64,000 nucleotides of DNA from an uncultured Tropicimonas sp. (GTDB lineage: Bacteria > Pseudomonadota > Alphaproteobacteria > Rhodobacterales > Rhodobacteraceae): the NCBI GenBank assembly GCA_947497945.1, contig CANMIP010000007.1:62001-126000 (forward strand). The letters are read 5' to 3'. This document shows positions 8,823 through 18,822 of this stretch, one piece after another. Numbering within the stretch: the stretch's first letter is position 1; each line of letters opens with the position of its first letter. Made by a program: the position numbers and the translations under genes. The notes under the pieces were generated by a model that searched no databases, had not been told where the DNA came from, and worked only from the letters and a program-made list of their open reading frames with translations.

Positions 8823-9907
8823 GCCTCTCCGTCTCTCTCCGCCACCGGCTCGACCGTTTCACCCTGGAGGCCGCGTTCGACGCCCCGGACGGTGTGACCG
8901 CGCTGTTCGGACCCTCCGGTGCCGGCAAGACGACGCTGGTCCAGGCCGTGGCCGGGCTGCTGCGCCCCGAACAGGGCCGCATCGCGCTCGGCGACCACCT
9001 GCTGCAGGACAGTGCCACAGGCCACTGGCTGCCGCCCCATCGCCGTCGCATCGGCTACGTGTTTCAGGACGGCCGGCTGTTCCCGCATATGAGCGTGGCC
9101 CGGAATCTCTCCTATGGCCGCCGAATGAACCGCTTGCCGCGCGATCCGGAGGAGGAGGCGCGCATCCTTGCCATGCTCGGCATCGCCCCGCTGCTCGACC
9201 GGGTCCCGGCGACGCTTTCTGGCGGTGAGAAGCAGCGCGTCGCCATTGGGCGGGCGCTGTTTGCCGCCCCGCGCCTGCTGCTGCTGGATGAGCCACTGGC
9301 CGCGCTGGACGCTGCCCGCAAGGCGGAGATCCTGCCGTTCCTGGAGCGTTTGCGGGACGAAACCGGCCTGCCGATCCTGCTCGTCAGCCATTCGCTGGCC
9401 GAGGTCGCCCGGCTCGCCACGACCATGGTGCTGCTGCGTGACGGAAAGGTTGTGCGCAGCGGTCCGACCGCGGAGCTGCTTGCCGATCCCGATGCCGTTC
9501 CGAGCCTTGGCCCGCGCGAGGCCGGCGCGCTGGTCGAAGCCCGCGTGACCGCGCATCACCCTGACGGGCTGGCCGAACTGGCGACCTCTGCCGGAACGCT
9601 CCTGCTGCCCGGGATCTCGGCCATGCCGGGGACCATCCTGCGCATCCGCATCCCGGCCCATGAGGTCATCCTCGCGCTGACCCCGCCCGAGCAGATCTCG
9701 GCGCTGAATATCCTGCCCGCGACGATCCGCAGCCTGCGGTTCGGCGATGGCCCCGGCGTCATGGTGCAGCTTGAATCGGGTACGGACCTGCTGCTCGCCC
9801 GCATCACCCGCCGCTCCGCCGAGGGGCTCCGGCTCGAACCGGGCAAAGCCTGCCATGCGATCCTGAAATCGGTTGCCGTGTCACGGCAGGATATCGGCGC
9901 GGGATAG
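8819..9907 (+). CDS. modC: Molybdate ABC transporter ATP-binding protein
   Basis: A 362-residue ATPase subunit. Walker A is GPSGAGKTT near residues 31-39, the Q-loop lies in YVFQDGRLFPHMSV, the signature is LSGGEKQRVAIGRA and Walker B is LLLLDEPLAALD. After about residue 290 comes a Mop/TOBE-type beta domain (ISALNILPATIRSL onward), the ModC-specific molybdate-sensing extension. It is last in the operon. The next gene, rnhA, is convergent and its stop codon lies about 180 bases downstream. Confidence 0.94.
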   Translation: MSLSVSLRHRLDRFTLEAAFDAPDGVTALFGPSGAGKTTLVQAVAGLLRPEQGRIALGDHLLQDSATGHWLPPHRRRIGYVFQDGRLFPHMSVARNLSYGRRMNRLPRDPEEEARILAMLGIAPLLDRVPATLSGGEKQRVAIGRALFAAPRLLLLDEPLAALDAARKAEILPFLERLRDETGLPILLVSHSLAEVARLATTMVLLRDGKVVRSGPTAELLADPDAVPSLGPREAGALVEARVTAHHPDGLAELATSAGTLLLPGISAMPGTILRIRIPAHEVILALTPPEQISALNILPATIRSLRFGDGPGVMVQLESGTDLLLARITRRSAEGLRLEPGKACHAILKSVAVSRQDIGAG

Positions 9908-10088
9908 GGGGGAGGAAACCGGCAGGCCCGAAGGCCGCAAGCGGCCAGGCTGTCCCTGAGCGGGGCAGGGCTTTGCAGGGCAGGGTGCTGCCGGGCGCGG
10001 AGTGTCGGTTGAGGTCGGGTTGAACTTGGCTCAAGCCTGCGGCGGACGGGTCCGCGGCCGTCGAGGCCGCAGATCGGGGGCGGGGCGT

Positions 10089-10541
10089 TCAGCTCTTGTA
10101 GGGCGCCATTCCGGCGCGGGCCAACTCGTCGGCGCGCTCGTTCTCCGGGTGGCCGGCATGGCCCTTCACCCATTCCCAGGTGACGCGATGCTGTGCCTGG
10201 GCGGCGTCGATCCGCTTCCACAGCTCTTCGTTTTTCACCGGCTTCTTCGAGGCCGTTTTCCAGCCATTTCGCTTCCAGCCATGGATCCAGCTCGTCACGC
10301 CGTTCTTCACATAGGCGGAATCGGTGACGATGGTGATTTCGGTTGGCCGGGTCAGGCTTTCCAGCGCCGAGATCGCCGCCAGAAGCTCCATCCGGTTGTT
10401 GGTCGTCGCGGGTTCGCCGCCGGAGAGTTCCCGCTCCTTGACGACAGTGTCGCCGTCGCGCGCCTGCAGGAGGGCGCCCCAGCCGCCGGGGCCGGGATTC
10501 CCCGAACAGGCGCCATCGGTATATGCAAAGAGATCAGCCAT
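10089..10541 (-). CDS. rnhA: Ribonuclease HI
   Basis: This 150-residue enzyme cuts the RNA strand of RNA-DNA hybrids, removing primers and R-loops. The four acidic catalytic positions are visible: D9 in [17 protein letters not shown], the Glu in NNRMELLAA, the Asp in [10 protein letters not shown] and the late Asp in ENERADELA. The basic handle typical of the E. coli type is present ([15 protein letters not shown]). It is the last gene of the leftward ispH operon, 39 bases after the methyltransferase stop. Confidence 0.95.
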   Translation of the reverse strand: MADLFAYTDGACSGNPGPGGWGALLQARDGDTVVKERELSGGEPATTNNRMELLAAISALESLTRPTEITIVTDSAYVKNGVTSWIHGWKRNGWKTASKKPVKNEELWKRIDAAQAQHRVTWEWVKGHAGHPENERADELARAGMAPYKS

Positions 10542-10580
10542 GGCGGGCGAATAGAGGAGCCGCGCGCCCGGGGCAAGCGC

Positions 10581-11174
10581 TCAGGTGCGTCGCGCGTGCA
10601 GGACAATGAAATCATGCGCCGAGCCGTCGAACCCGGTCTCGCAGCCATATTCGCGCTCGAACACGTCCAGCCCGGCCGCGCCGAGCAGTCCGGCCAGCTC
10701 CTCCTCGCCATAATAGGTGTAGAAGCGGTTCCGCCTGTCCCGTGCCTCGCCGGTGCCGAGCTTCATCGCGATCAGGAACAGCCCGCCCGGCCGCAGGGCC
10801 CGCGACAGCGCTGCCAGATGCCCCGGCATCGCGGCGCGGGGTGCGTGCAGCAGGCTGTAATGTGCCCAGATCCCGTCATAGACGGCCTCGCCCGTCACCG
10901 CGTCGAACCCGGCCACCCGGACCTCCAGCCCGTAGCGCTGCCGCGCCACGGCGGCCATGCCCTCGGCGGCGTCCAGCGCATCGACCTCAAGCCCGCGTTC
11001 CACCATCCGCGCCGCCCAGACGCCCGGGCCGCAGCCGAGATCGAGCACATGCCCGCCTGCCGGCAGCGTGTCGATGAACCGCTCCAGCCGCGGATAGGGC
11101 CGATCGGTGTCGATCATCCGCGCGTAATCCTCGGCCTGCGTGTCATAGACGGAGAGCGTGTCCCGATCGCCCAT
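10581..11174 (-). CDS. Class I SAM-dependent methyltransferase
   Basis: A 197-residue small methyltransferase. Motif I is VLDLGCGPGVWAARM, followed by an acidic end of beta-2 (VDALDAAEGM), a GIWAHYSLLHAPRA post-motif and ALRPGGLFLIAMKLG. It resembles the UbiE/Tam-like small-molecule methyltransferases found in many alphaproteobacteria; the substrate cannot be told. The start at 11174 is chosen because its ATG shares one base with the stop of the preceding gene (TGATG), which implies translational coupling. The much longer upstream in-frame sequence is an out-of-frame copy of the neighbouring membrane protein. Confidence 0.8.
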   Translation of the reverse strand: MGDRDTLSVYDTQAEDYARMIDTDRPYPRLERFIDTLPAGGHVLDLGCGPGVWAARMVERGLEVDALDAAEGMAAVARQRYGLEVRVAGFDAVTGEAVYDGIWAHYSLLHAPRAAMPGHLAALSRALRPGGLFLIAMKLGTGEARDRRNRFYTYYGEEELAGLLGAAGLDVFEREYGCETGFDGSAHDFIVLHARRT

Positions 11175-11626
11175 CAGCCGCTCCCTTCCAGTGCAAGACA
11201 GACCATGACGGCCGCGCTCCAGCGCACCTTGACCGGGAACCACCAGCGCGGCGCCAGCCCGGTCTTCCAGAACAGCCAGTCGATCCCGAGCGCCAGCGCG
11301 AAGCCCGCGATTAGGAGAATGTCGGTCGCGGCCGGTGCGATGCCGGTGAAGAGGAAGGCCCAGATTGCCGGCAGGACGGCGAGCACGAGGGCCATTCGCG
11401 CCGCTTTGCCATCGGCGCGCATCGCAAAGCCCCAAAGCGCGCCCGAGAGGAAGGCCAGCAGGATGGTGCCGACATAGAGCACGACATAAGGCGCGACGAA
11501 GCGCGGCCCGAGGCTGGCCAGCGTCCAGTCATAGAGGGTGGCGTCAAGGCGGGTAAGCGTGCCCCAGAGAACCGGCAGAAGCGCGGCAAGCCCGAGCGCC
11601 CGGACGGCTCCCGGCGCCCCGCTCAC
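11174..11626 (-). CDS. DUF3429-type small inner-membrane protein
   Basis: A 150-residue protein with about five hydrophobic helices and few loops. The block YVVLYVGTILLAFLSGALWG matches, from memory, the DUF3429/TMEM69 family, whose biochemical role is unknown. It starts with GTG at 11626, inside the stop of the lysE-type gene (GTGA overlap), and ends on the start of the methyltransferase gene, so all three are probably translated together. Function cannot be assigned. Confidence 0.72.
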   Translation of the reverse strand: MSGAPGAVRALGLAALLPVLWGTLTRLDATLYDWTLASLGPRFVAPYVVLYVGTILLAFLSGALWGFAMRADGKAARMALVLAVLPAIWAFLFTGIAPAATDILLIAGFALALGIDWLFWKTGLAPRWWFPVKVRWSAAVMVCLALEGSG

Positions 11627-12237
11627 GCCCGTTCCAGCGCCAACCGCGCGCCGAGGGCGGCGAAGATCGCCGCGAAGGAGCGGTTGAGCCAGCGCATGGC
11701 GCGCTCCGAGGAGAGCACGGCGTCCCGGGCCGCTGCCGCGAAGGCGCCATAGAGCATGAAAACCACCAGGGTCAGTGCCATGAAGACGGCGCCAAGCTGC
11801 AGCATCTCGGCCGTCGCACCCGCCGGATTGCCCGACAGGAAGGGCGGCAGCAGCGCGAGAAAGAAGATCGAGAGCTTCGGGTTGAGGATATTGATCAGCG
11901 CCCCGCGCCGTGCGATCGGCCAGGCCTGCGGCGCGCCTTCCCGCGGGGCGATGGCGAGCGCCCCGCCCGAACGCAGGGCCTGCCAGGCGAGCCAGAGCAG
12001 GTAGGCGACCCCGGCGAATTTCACCACCTGGAAGAGCAGCGCGGAGGTGTGCAGCACGGCGGCCAGCCCGAGCACGGCCGCGGCCAGGTGCGGCACGATG
12101 CCGAACGTGCAGCCAAGCGCGGCCCAGAAGGACGCGCGCCGTCCCTGTCCCAGGCCGATTGCCAGCGTGTAGACGACACCCGTCCCGGGCGCGACGACCA
12201 CGACAAGGGCCGTGACGAGGAATTGCAGCGAGATCAT
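11623..12237 (-). CDS. LysE family amino acid / metabolite exporter
   Basis: A 204-residue membrane protein with about six helices. The N-terminal [21 protein letters not shown] matches the LysE/RhtB signature, as do the central [17 protein letters not shown] and [16 protein letters not shown] segments. The family exports amino acids such as lysine, homoserine or threonine. The ATG at 12237 overlaps the ispH stop by four bases. The pairing with an isoprenoid gene is positional only. Confidence 0.88.
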   Translation of the reverse strand: MISLQFLVTALVVVVAPGTGVVYTLAIGLGQGRRASFWAALGCTFGIVPHLAAAVLGLAAVLHTSALLFQVVKFAGVAYLLWLAWQALRSGGALAIAPREGAPQAWPIARRGALINILNPKLSIFFLALLPPFLSGNPAGATAEMLQLGAVFMALTLVVFMLYGAFAAAARDAVLSSERAMRWLNRSFAAIFAALGARLALERA

Positions 12238-13187
12238 TCCGCTGCTTCCCGCAACACGCGCGGCACCTTGAACTCGACCTTTTCCACAGCGGTCTCGACA
12301 GTCTCCAAGGTCACGTCAAAGCGCTCCGAGAAAGCGTCGATGACCTCGCGGATCAGCACTTCCGGCGCCGAGGCCCCGGCGGTCACCGCCAGCGAGGAGA
12401 TCCCCTCCAGCGCCCGCCAGTCGATATCGCTCGCCCGCTGGACAAGTTGCGAATAGCGACAGCCCGCCTTGGCGCCGACCTCGACCAGTCGCCGCGAATT
12501 CGATGAGTTGGGCGCGCCCACGACCAGGATCGCATCGACCCGCGGCGCCACCGCCTTCACGGCTTCCTGCCGGTTGGTGGTGGCGTAGCAGATGTCTTCC
12601 TTGTGCGGCCCGACAATCGCCGGGAACCGGGCCTGAAGCGCGGCCACGACCCCCGCCGTGTCGTCGATCGACAGCGTCGTCTGCGTCACATATGCCAACT
12701 TCTCCGGATCGCGCACCTCCAGCCCGGCCACGTCCTCGGCCGTCTCGACCAGCAGCACGTCGCCCTCCGGCAGCTGCCCCATCGTGCCGATGGTTTCCGG
12801 GTGTCCCGCATGGCCGATCATCACGATCTGCAAGCCTTCTTCGGCATGGCGCTCGGCCTCGATATGCACCTTGGAGACCAGCGGGCAGGTCGCATCCACA
12901 TAGACCATCTCGCGCCGCTCCGCCTCCGCCGGCACCGCCTTCGGCACGCCATGGGCGGAGAAGATCACCGGCCGGTCCTTCGGGCATTCGTCCAGTTCCT
13001 CGACGAAGACGGCGCCCTTGTCCCGCAGCCCATCCACGACGAAGCGGTTATGCACGATCTCGTGGCGCACATAGACCGGCGCGCCCCATTTCTCGAGCGC
13101 CATCTCGACGATCTTGATCGCCCGGTCGACGCCGGCGCAGAAACCGCGCGGGGCGGCGAGGTAGAGTGTCAGGGCGGGTCTGGTCAT
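12234..13187 (-). CDS. ispH: 4-hydroxy-3-methylbut-2-enyl diphosphate reductase
   Basis: A 317-residue iron-sulfur enzyme performing the last step of the MEP pathway, giving IPP and DMAPP. The three cysteines that hold the cluster are C17 in [12 protein letters not shown], the one in [11 protein letters not shown] and the one in [10 protein letters not shown]. The conserved [16 protein letters not shown] segment binds the diphosphate. The ATG at 13187 follows GGAGG at ideal spacing; an in-frame extension upstream has no protein-like character. It leads a leftward operon with lysE, DUF3429, a methyltransferase and rnhA. Confidence 0.96.
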   Translation of the reverse strand: MTRPALTLYLAAPRGFCAGVDRAIKIVEMALEKWGAPVYVRHEIVHNRFVVDGLRDKGAVFVEELDECPKDRPVIFSAHGVPKAVPAEAERREMVYVDATCPLVSKVHIEAERHAEEGLQIVMIGHAGHPETIGTMGQLPEGDVLLVETAEDVAGLEVRDPEKLAYVTQTTLSIDDTAGVVAALQARFPAIVGPHKEDICYATTNRQEAVKAVAPRVDAILVVGAPNSSNSRRLVEVGAKAGCRYSQLVQRASDIDWRALEGISSLAVTAGASAPEVLIREVIDAFSERFDVTLETVETAVEKVEFKVPRVLREAAE

Positions 13188-13437
13188 GGGCACCTCCGGG
13201 CCACAGAGGTAAGCCGCGCGCCGCGATCCGTCCAGCCGGATTTCCCCTCGCCCGCAGGAAAGGGCTGGAACCGGGCGAGGAAAGGGTCTACACGCGCCGT
13301 CATGGCGAGCCTTTGTGCAGATACCCTTTCGCGACGCGTCCGACGCCGCACCTGACCCGACCGTCCCGCACGGCCGGCCGATTCCGCGCACCCCCGCCTT
13401 CCCTCATTGACACCCTTTTGCCCCTCGGGCACTGATT

Positions 13438-13453
13438 TCACTTCCTGAAGTGA
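13438..13453. promoter_or_regulatory. Short palindrome before argD
   Basis: TCACTT and AAGTGA flank CCTG, giving a hyphenated palindrome 12 bases before the argD start. A TTGACA hexamer at 13407-13412 lies just upstream, with a weak -10 candidate at about 13430. The position fits an operator or an mRNA hairpin near the ribosome-binding site. No regulator is known for it. Confidence 0.3.
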
Positions 13454-13464
13454 GGAAACCGAAA

Positions 13465-14640
13465 ATGATCCCCTCCGTTCTGCCGACCTATAACCGCGCA
13501 CCGCTCCATTTCGTGAAGGGCGAAGGCTGCTGGCTCGTGGAGGCGGATGGCCGACGTTTCCTCGACCTTGGAGCCGGTATTGCCGTCAATGCGCTTGGCC
13601 ACGCCCACCCGGCGCTGGTCCGGGCGCTGAACGAGCAGGCCGGCGCGCTGTGGCACACCTCCAACCTCTACCACGTGGACAAGCAGCAGGCGCTGGCTGA
13701 CCGGCTGACCGATCTCACTTTCGCCGACACCTGTTTCTTCACCAATTCGGGGACCGAGGCTGCTGAGCTCGCCATCAAGATGGCGCGCAAATACTGGCAT
13801 GAGAAAGGACAGTCGGAGCGGATGAAGATCATCACCTTCGAAGGCTCCTTCCACGGCCGTTCCTCGGCTGCCATCGCCGCCTCCGGTTCCGCCAAGATGA
13901 CCGAAGGCTTCGGTCCGCTCCTGCCCGGATTCGTCAACCTTCCCTTCGGAGACCACGAGGCCTTCGCGGAGGCGATGAAGGATCCCGAGGTCGGCGCTGT
14001 CCTGGTCGAGCCGATCCAGGGCGAGGGCGGTATCCGAACGATGAACGATGCCTGCCTCAAAGGCATGCGGGCGGCCTGCGACGCCACCGGAACGCTGCTC
14101 ATCCTCGATGAGGTGCAATGCGGCATGGGGCGGACCGGCAAGCTCTTCGCCCATGAATGGACCGGCAGCACGCCCGATATCATGATGGTTGCCAAGGGCA
14201 TTGGCGGCGGTTTCCCGATCGGGGCGGTGCTCGCCACCGAAGACGCCGCCTCCGGCATGACCGCCGGCACCCACGGTTCCACCTATGGCGGCAACCCGCT
14301 TGGCTGCGCGGTGGCGCTCGCAGTACTGGAAGTGGTCGGCGAACCCGCTTTCCTCGAAGAGGTCTCCCGCAAGTCCGGCCAGCTCCGGCAGGGGCTCGAA
14401 GGCCTCGTCGCGGCGCATCCGGATGTCTTCGAGGAAGTGCGCGGCGAAGGGCTCATGCTGGGGCTCAAATGCAAGCCGCCCGCCGGCGACGTGGTTTCGG
14501 CCGGTTATGCAGAGGATGTCCTCACCATCCCGGCAGCCGAGAATACCATTCGCCTGCTGCCCGCGCTCAATATCAGCGAAGAGGAGATCTCGGAGGCTCT
14601 CGTCCGGCTCGACCGAACCGCGACCCGCGCCGCCGCCTGA
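13465..14640 (+). CDS. argD: Acetylornithine aminotransferase
   Basis: This 391-residue PLP enzyme converts N-acetylglutamate semialdehyde to N-acetylornithine in arginine synthesis and probably also serves succinyl-DAP. Visible landmarks are the N-terminal [20 protein letters not shown], the [17 protein letters not shown] phosphate site, [13 protein letters not shown], and the PLP lysine K244 in [15 protein letters not shown]. The ATG at 13465 has GAGG upstream; a GTG at 13450 is less likely because the ribosome-binding site would lie within the coding part. argF follows after 94 bases, forming a two-gene arginine unit separated by a hairpin. Confidence 0.93.
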   Translation: MIPSVLPTYNRAPLHFVKGEGCWLVEADGRRFLDLGAGIAVNALGHAHPALVRALNEQAGALWHTSNLYHVDKQQALADRLTDLTFADTCFFTNSGTEAAELAIKMARKYWHEKGQSERMKIITFEGSFHGRSSAAIAASGSAKMTEGFGPLLPGFVNLPFGDHEAFAEAMKDPEVGAVLVEPIQGEGGIRTMNDACLKGMRAACDATGTLLILDEVQCGMGRTGKLFAHEWTGSTPDIMMVAKGIGGGFPIGAVLATEDAASGMTAGTHGSTYGGNPLGCAVALAVLEVVGEPAFLEEVSRKSGQLRQGLEGLVAAHPDVFEEVRGEGLMLGLKCKPPAGDVVSAGYAEDVLTIPAAENTIRLLPALNISEEEISEALVRLDRTATRAAA

Positions 14641-14642
14641 GA

Positions 14643-14712
14643 CTTCCTTTTTCCGAAATATCCTCGGGGGGAGCGCGCAGGGCGCGCGGGGGGCAGACGG
14701 CCCCCCTCCCAC
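14643..14712. repeat. AAATATCC-box intergenic hairpin, copy A
   Basis: Between argD and argF. A TTTCC-GAAATATCCTC box (14650-14665) is followed by G/C-rich hairpins; the clearest pairs 14688-14694 with 14700-14706 (a seven-base G/C stem with a five-base loop). The box and G/C stem recur at 25030-25082 and 54552-54622. It could terminate part of the argD transcript or stabilise the 3' end. Confidence 0.55.
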
Positions 14713-14734
14713 CTCTCCAAGAAAGCCAAGACCG

Positions 14735-15661
14735 ATGAATCATTTCCTGGACATCAACACCACCGCGCCGGACGAACTGCGGAGCATCATCGACACTGCC
14801 CGCGCCATCAAGGACGCCCGCAATGGCCGCCCCAAGGGCCAGGCGGATGACGAAACCCCGCTTGCCGGTCAGATGGTTGCGCTGATCTTCGAGAAGCCGT
14901 CGACCCGGACCCGTGTCTCCTTCGATGTCGGTGTGCGCCAGATGGGTGGGCAGACCATGGTGTTGTCGGGCAAAGAAATGCAGCTCGGCCATGGCGAAAC
15001 CATCGCCGACACCGCCCGCGTCCTCTCCCGCTATGTCGACATGATCATGATCCGGACCTTCGAGGAGGCGGTGCTGCAGGAACTCGCCGAGTTCTCCGAT
15101 GTTCCTGTCATCAACGGGCTAACCGACCGCTCCCATCCCTGCCAGATCATGGCCGATATCCTCACCTTCGAAGAGCATCGCGGTCCCATTGCCGGCAAGA
15201 AGGTGGTGTGGTCGGGCGATGGCAACAATGTCTGCGCCTCCTTCATCCATGCTGCCGGACAGTTCGGCTTCGACCTGACCTTCACCGGCCCGCAAGTGCT
15301 GGACCCGGAAGATGTCTTCATCGGCGAGGCCCGGTCCAAGGGCGCCTCAATCGTGATCGAACGCGACCCGTTCAAAGCCGTCGAGGGGGCCGATCTCGTC
15401 GTCACCGACACCTGGCTGTCGATGCATGACAGCCAGTCCGCCCAGGAGCGTCGCCACAACCTGCTGCGCCCTTACCAGGTCAACGAGGAACTGATGAAGG
15501 CCGCCGGCCCCGACGCGCTCTTCATGCACTGCCTGCCGGCGCATCGGAACGAAGAAGCCACCAGCGAGGTCATGGACGGCCCGCAATCGGTGATCTTTGA
15601 CGAGGCCGAAAACCGCTTGCACGCACAGAAGGCCGTCATGCGCTGGTGCCTGGGGCTCTGA
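14735..15661 (+). CDS. argF: Ornithine carbamoyltransferase
   Basis: A 308-residue enzyme that joins carbamoyl phosphate to ornithine to give citrulline. The carbamoyl-phosphate loop is EKPSTRTR (53-60). HPCQ follows in [12 protein letters not shown], the ornithine site includes DTWLSMHDS, and the active-site HCLPAHR is at 265-271. The ATG at 14735 starts the conserved NHFLDI sequence; in-frame codons upstream are a shifted read of argD. The 3' end faces the leftward FAD oxidoreductase across about 120 bases. Confidence 0.95.
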   Translation: MNHFLDINTTAPDELRSIIDTARAIKDARNGRPKGQADDETPLAGQMVALIFEKPSTRTRVSFDVGVRQMGGQTMVLSGKEMQLGHGETIADTARVLSRYVDMIMIRTFEEAVLQELAEFSDVPVINGLTDRSHPCQIMADILTFEEHRGPIAGKKVVWSGDGNNVCASFIHAAGQFGFDLTFTGPQVLDPEDVFIGEARSKGASIVIERDPFKAVEGADLVVTDTWLSMHDSQSAQERRHNLLRPYQVNEELMKAAGPDALFMHCLPAHRNEEATSEVMDGPQSVIFDEAENRLHAQKAVMRWCLGL

Positions 15662-15784
15662 CAGGGCCGGATCGGACAGGCAGCCCGGGCGCGGTCTCGC
15701 GCGTGCCGGGCATCGCCTGCCTACAGGGAATCCGGCAGCGGACACAGCCAGGCGTCGGGCCGCGCGCATAGGGTCACGTCTTTC

Positions 15785-17857
15785 TCAGGCCGGACTGTCT
15801 CGATAATGGGCGCCGGTGAGCCAGGCGGGCCAGTCGCGTTCGAAGAAACAGGTCTCGCCGTCATCCAGGGGACGGACCGTCCGGGTCGAGACCTGAACAG
15901 CGCCGTCCTGAAGCGACACCACGATTTGCTCCGCCTTGTGCCGCGCGGTCTCCTCGCGAAACCGATAGGCCTCCAGCGTTTCGCGCCGGGCCATCGGCAG
16001 ACCGCCGCCGGCCGCATCGCAGATCGCGCGCGCCCCGCGGCTGCCGCCGCCCTCGCGAATGTAGAAATCGAGCGCGGCAAGTACGGCCTCCGAGACCAGC
16101 GCCATTTGCTGCCACTGGAGAACTCGCCCGGCCTGCGCGGGCTTTCCGGCGGCTATGCCGAGGCTCCGGATCCGGTCATTCAGGTCCCGGGCGTCCCGGA
16201 GGGCTTGGGCGACCTCCCAGGGGCGACAGATGATCCCCGCCTTGTCACTCATGCGTGCCTGCACGTCGTCGCGGACAGCTCCCAGATCGAGCGGGCTCTC
16301 GGGGGGCAGAACCGACAGGATCTCCGCCACCGCCGCGGCCAGCGGGCTTCGGATATCGGCGAGATCCCGACATTCGGCCGCGCCGCTGCCCGCGACATGT
16401 TCGGCCACCCGGGTTCCGAAGACCTGGCCGGCATTCAGGGCGGATCCCCCCGGTCGCGTGACCCCATGTGTTCCGGCCGCCTCGCCGACGGCATAGAGTC
16501 CGGGCAGGTTGCTGCGTCCCCAGATATCGACGCCAAGCCCGCCATTCATGTGCTGGTTGTTGACGGCGAATTCGAGCGGGGCGGCGGTGATGTCGACCTT
16601 GTAGCGGCGGTAGAGCTCGATCGCGAGCGGGTTCATGTGGCGCAGCCGGTCAATCGGCCGGTCCTGACCCGCGCCCGCATTGTCGAGATAGGCGCGCACG
16701 TCGGCATCCAGCCCTTCGAGGCTGAACGGGTGGTCGCCGGGAACGGCGCCGGGATTCCGGTTGAAATCCATGAAGACCTTTCGGCCGGCCTCGCCCTCCC
16801 GGAAGATCGCCAGATCGATGAGGCTTGAGCCGAATTCCAGCATGCGGGATGCGTGGAACGGCCATTGATAACCCTTGCGGAAGATGTTGGACGCCATTTC
16901 CCGGGTTGTGCGGTAATAATCGCCGAGAAAATGATGCTCTTCGCCGCTGTCATCCAGCGAGTAGATATGCGGCATGCATTGCATATAGGTGCCCGAGAGA
17001 TTCCACGGGAATCCCTCGCGGCGCGTGCCGATGCCGAACTGGCTCTCGGTGATGTTGACCAGCTCCGCCCCCGCTTCCAGCGCCATGCCAAGAGGACCGA
17101 AACAGCCATTGGGGAAGACACTGTCGCGATAGAGCTCGCCGGGCCCGCCTGCCGCAAGGACAAGGCTGCGGCATCGAAAGAGCACGAGGCCGAAGGGATT
17201 CGCTTCGGTGCGCTCCTTCGGGCAGATGGCAAGCAGGCCGGCGACCGCACCCTTCCCATCCTTGAGGATCTTCAGCCCCGTCACCTGGTTGAAGACGGGA
17301 ATGCCAAGCCGGATCGCCTCCCGCGCAAGGACCTGGACCATGAGCCGGGATGTCCGTGGGCCACAGCTGGTGGCGCGGCCAACCTCGTCATGGTCGGTCT
17401 GGTAACGCAGGGTGCCCCCCAGCTGGTCCTGCGGGATGGGCAGTCCGAGAAATTGCAGCGACGCCATCGCCCGCGGCGACCCGACTGCCTCGATATAGGC
17501 CGTGTCCTCGTCCATGGCGCCGCCGGCGCGGAGCGCGCGGGCCATGTCGCGATAGTCATCTCCCTGGTCCGCGGTGTTGGCCGTGTGCAGGGTCTGCTTG
17601 TCGGAGCCCGAGCAGGCCGAGGTTCCGCCCCAGGCGCTCTGGCTCACGATGACGACGGCGCCCCCCCTGCGCTTCAGTTCCACGGCGCTGCGCAGCCCCG
17701 CCGCGCCGCTGCCGACAATGACGCAGCCGCTTCGAAAGACGGGAATCTCGTACCCGTGACAGGTCAACCTGTCTGGAAAGGGCGGCGCCGGTTTCAGCCG
17801 TGGCATCTCGACATCGGTGAGCGCGTCCAGAACCTGTTGGGGGACCTTTGCTGTCAT
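15785..17857 (-). CDS. FAD-dependent oxidoreductase, fumarate reductase / aspartate oxidase-like, substrate unknown
   Basis: A 690-residue flavoprotein. The N-terminal dinucleotide motif is CVIVGSGAAGLRSAVEL (45-61), followed by SQSAWGGTSACSGSDKQ, as in the SdhA/FrdA/NadB fold. A late FAD motif, LYAVGEAAGTHGVTRPGGSALNAG, precedes a helical C-terminal domain ending in a distinctive aromatic tail (FFERDWPAWL). No haem motif or Fe-S partner subunit lies nearby, so it is not a standard respiratory SDH. GGAGG sits seven bases before the ATG at 17857, and the longer upstream frame is not protein-like. It stands alone, convergent with argF and downstream of the tRNA-Trp gene on the same strand. Confidence 0.78.
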   Translation of the reverse strand: MTAKVPQQVLDALTDVEMPRLKPAPPFPDRLTCHGYEIPVFRSGCVIVGSGAAGLRSAVELKRRGGAVVIVSQSAWGGTSACSGSDKQTLHTANTADQGDDYRDMARALRAGGAMDEDTAYIEAVGSPRAMASLQFLGLPIPQDQLGGTLRYQTDHDEVGRATSCGPRTSRLMVQVLAREAIRLGIPVFNQVTGLKILKDGKGAVAGLLAICPKERTEANPFGLVLFRCRSLVLAAGGPGELYRDSVFPNGCFGPLGMALEAGAELVNITESQFGIGTRREGFPWNLSGTYMQCMPHIYSLDDSGEEHHFLGDYYRTTREMASNIFRKGYQWPFHASRMLEFGSSLIDLAIFREGEAGRKVFMDFNRNPGAVPGDHPFSLEGLDADVRAYLDNAGAGQDRPIDRLRHMNPLAIELYRRYKVDITAAPLEFAVNNQHMNGGLGVDIWGRSNLPGLYAVGEAAGTHGVTRPGGSALNAGQVFGTRVAEHVAGSGAAECRDLADIRSPLAAAVAEILSVLPPESPLDLGAVRDDVQARMSDKAGIICRPWEVAQALRDARDLNDRIRSLGIAAGKPAQAGRVLQWQQMALVSEAVLAALDFYIREGGGSRGARAICDAAGGGLPMARRETLEAYRFREETARHKAEQIVVSLQDGAVQVSTRTVRPLDDGETCFFERDWPAWLTGAHYRDSPA

Positions 17858-18154
17858 GGCTGTGCCTCCGGGCTGTTCCGACACCTGTCCCCGCTTCGAG
17901 AGCAGGGCGGCAAGACGGGGTCTTGCTCCGCTTGAATGGCGCGTTCCGGGAGTGCTGTCCATCTGCGACGAGGGATATCCCGCGGCCCCGAGGATGCCGC
18001 AATGCCGCAGCCCGGTGGTTTTCGGCTGCCGCGGCAACCGGGGGGTGCGGCATGGAGATTGCGCCTGGCCTCAGGGCGCTGCGACGGGAATACCCGCAAT
18101 GCGACCGACCCTTGGCGGGTGTGCAGTCTGTCCTGGTGGCGATGATGTGGGATT

Positions 18155-18230
18155 TGGCAGGGGCAGCAGGGTTCGAACCCGCGACCTACGGTTTTGGAGA
18201 CCGTCGCTCTACCAGCTGAGCTATACCCCT
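18155..18230 (-). tRNA. tRNA-Trp (CCA)
   Basis: On the minus strand the 76-base sequence folds as a cloverleaf: acceptor AGGGGTA pairs with TGCCCCT, the D-loop has AGCTCAGCTGGTAGAGC, the anticodon loop CTCCAAA reads CCA (tryptophan), and the T-arm holds GGGTTCGAACCC. The CCA end is encoded. It stands alone, without the secE-nusG genes that often follow tRNA-Trp. Confidence 0.95.
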
Positions 18231-18618
18231 AAGGCCCGCGTTTCTTATGGACTCGGCAGCGAGGCGTCAAGCGGATATCGGCACTCGCAGCCACGGAGTG
18301 TGAAATCCTGTCCTGTGCCAGTGTCGTCCCCCGCGATCGCCATCCACGACGCCGGATATTGCAGGCTCCCACGGATGCGAAGGCGGCCTCTGTCCCCACA
18401 TTGCAGAACAGGGGTCTGCTGTGCTTACCGGTTCTGGTCCGGCCGCAGCGGCGACTGTCGTCGCGGATCGACGGCGCCAGGGCGCGGGCATTTCTTGTCG
18501 GAACTTGTCCGGACACAAGCGCGGTTTCGGATCGGAATGCCGGTTCCCCCGACATGGGCGGGCCGGTTTCGGGGAGGGCCGATGTTTTCGGCGTCGCCCG
18601 GAAGCTGGCCCGGAAGGA
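18231..18618. other. Intergenic, no gene seen
   Basis: About 390 bases between tRNA-Trp and the 67-residue protein gene. Open frames here are Arg/Ser-rich and lack ribosome-binding sites, so no gene is called. Any promoter for tRNA-Trp should lie here, just above 18230, but no clear -35/-10 pair was recognised. Confidence 0.4.
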
Positions 18619-18822
18619 TCAGTGCTCGCGCACTTCGCCATGCAGCGCCGCGAGGGCGGTGGACAGGCGGCTGTGCAGCTCCTGGAAGCGCGGCTGCTCG
18701 GCGCCCTTGCTTGCGCAGGCGACCTGACGGTCAACCAGCTCCTGGCTGACATCGTTACGGAGCTCTTCCAGCGCGTGTTGGGCGGCGCTCATACGGGTGA
18801 AGAGTTTAGACGCGTTTTCCAT
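18619..18822 (-). CDS. Small helical protein of 67 residues, unknown
   Basis: The ATG at 18822 follows GAGGAAG at good spacing. The product starts MENASKLFTRMSAAQHALEE and is rich in Ala, Glu, Leu and Gln with a single cysteine. It should be almost wholly alpha-helical and possibly coiled-coil, and has no signal peptide or membrane segment. A much longer in-frame extension upstream is antisense to the methyltransferase gene and is not credible. The family was not recognised. Confidence 0.55.
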   Translation of the reverse strand: MENASKLFTRMSAAQHALEELRNDVSQELVDRQVACASKGAEQPRFQELHSRLSTALAALHGEVREH

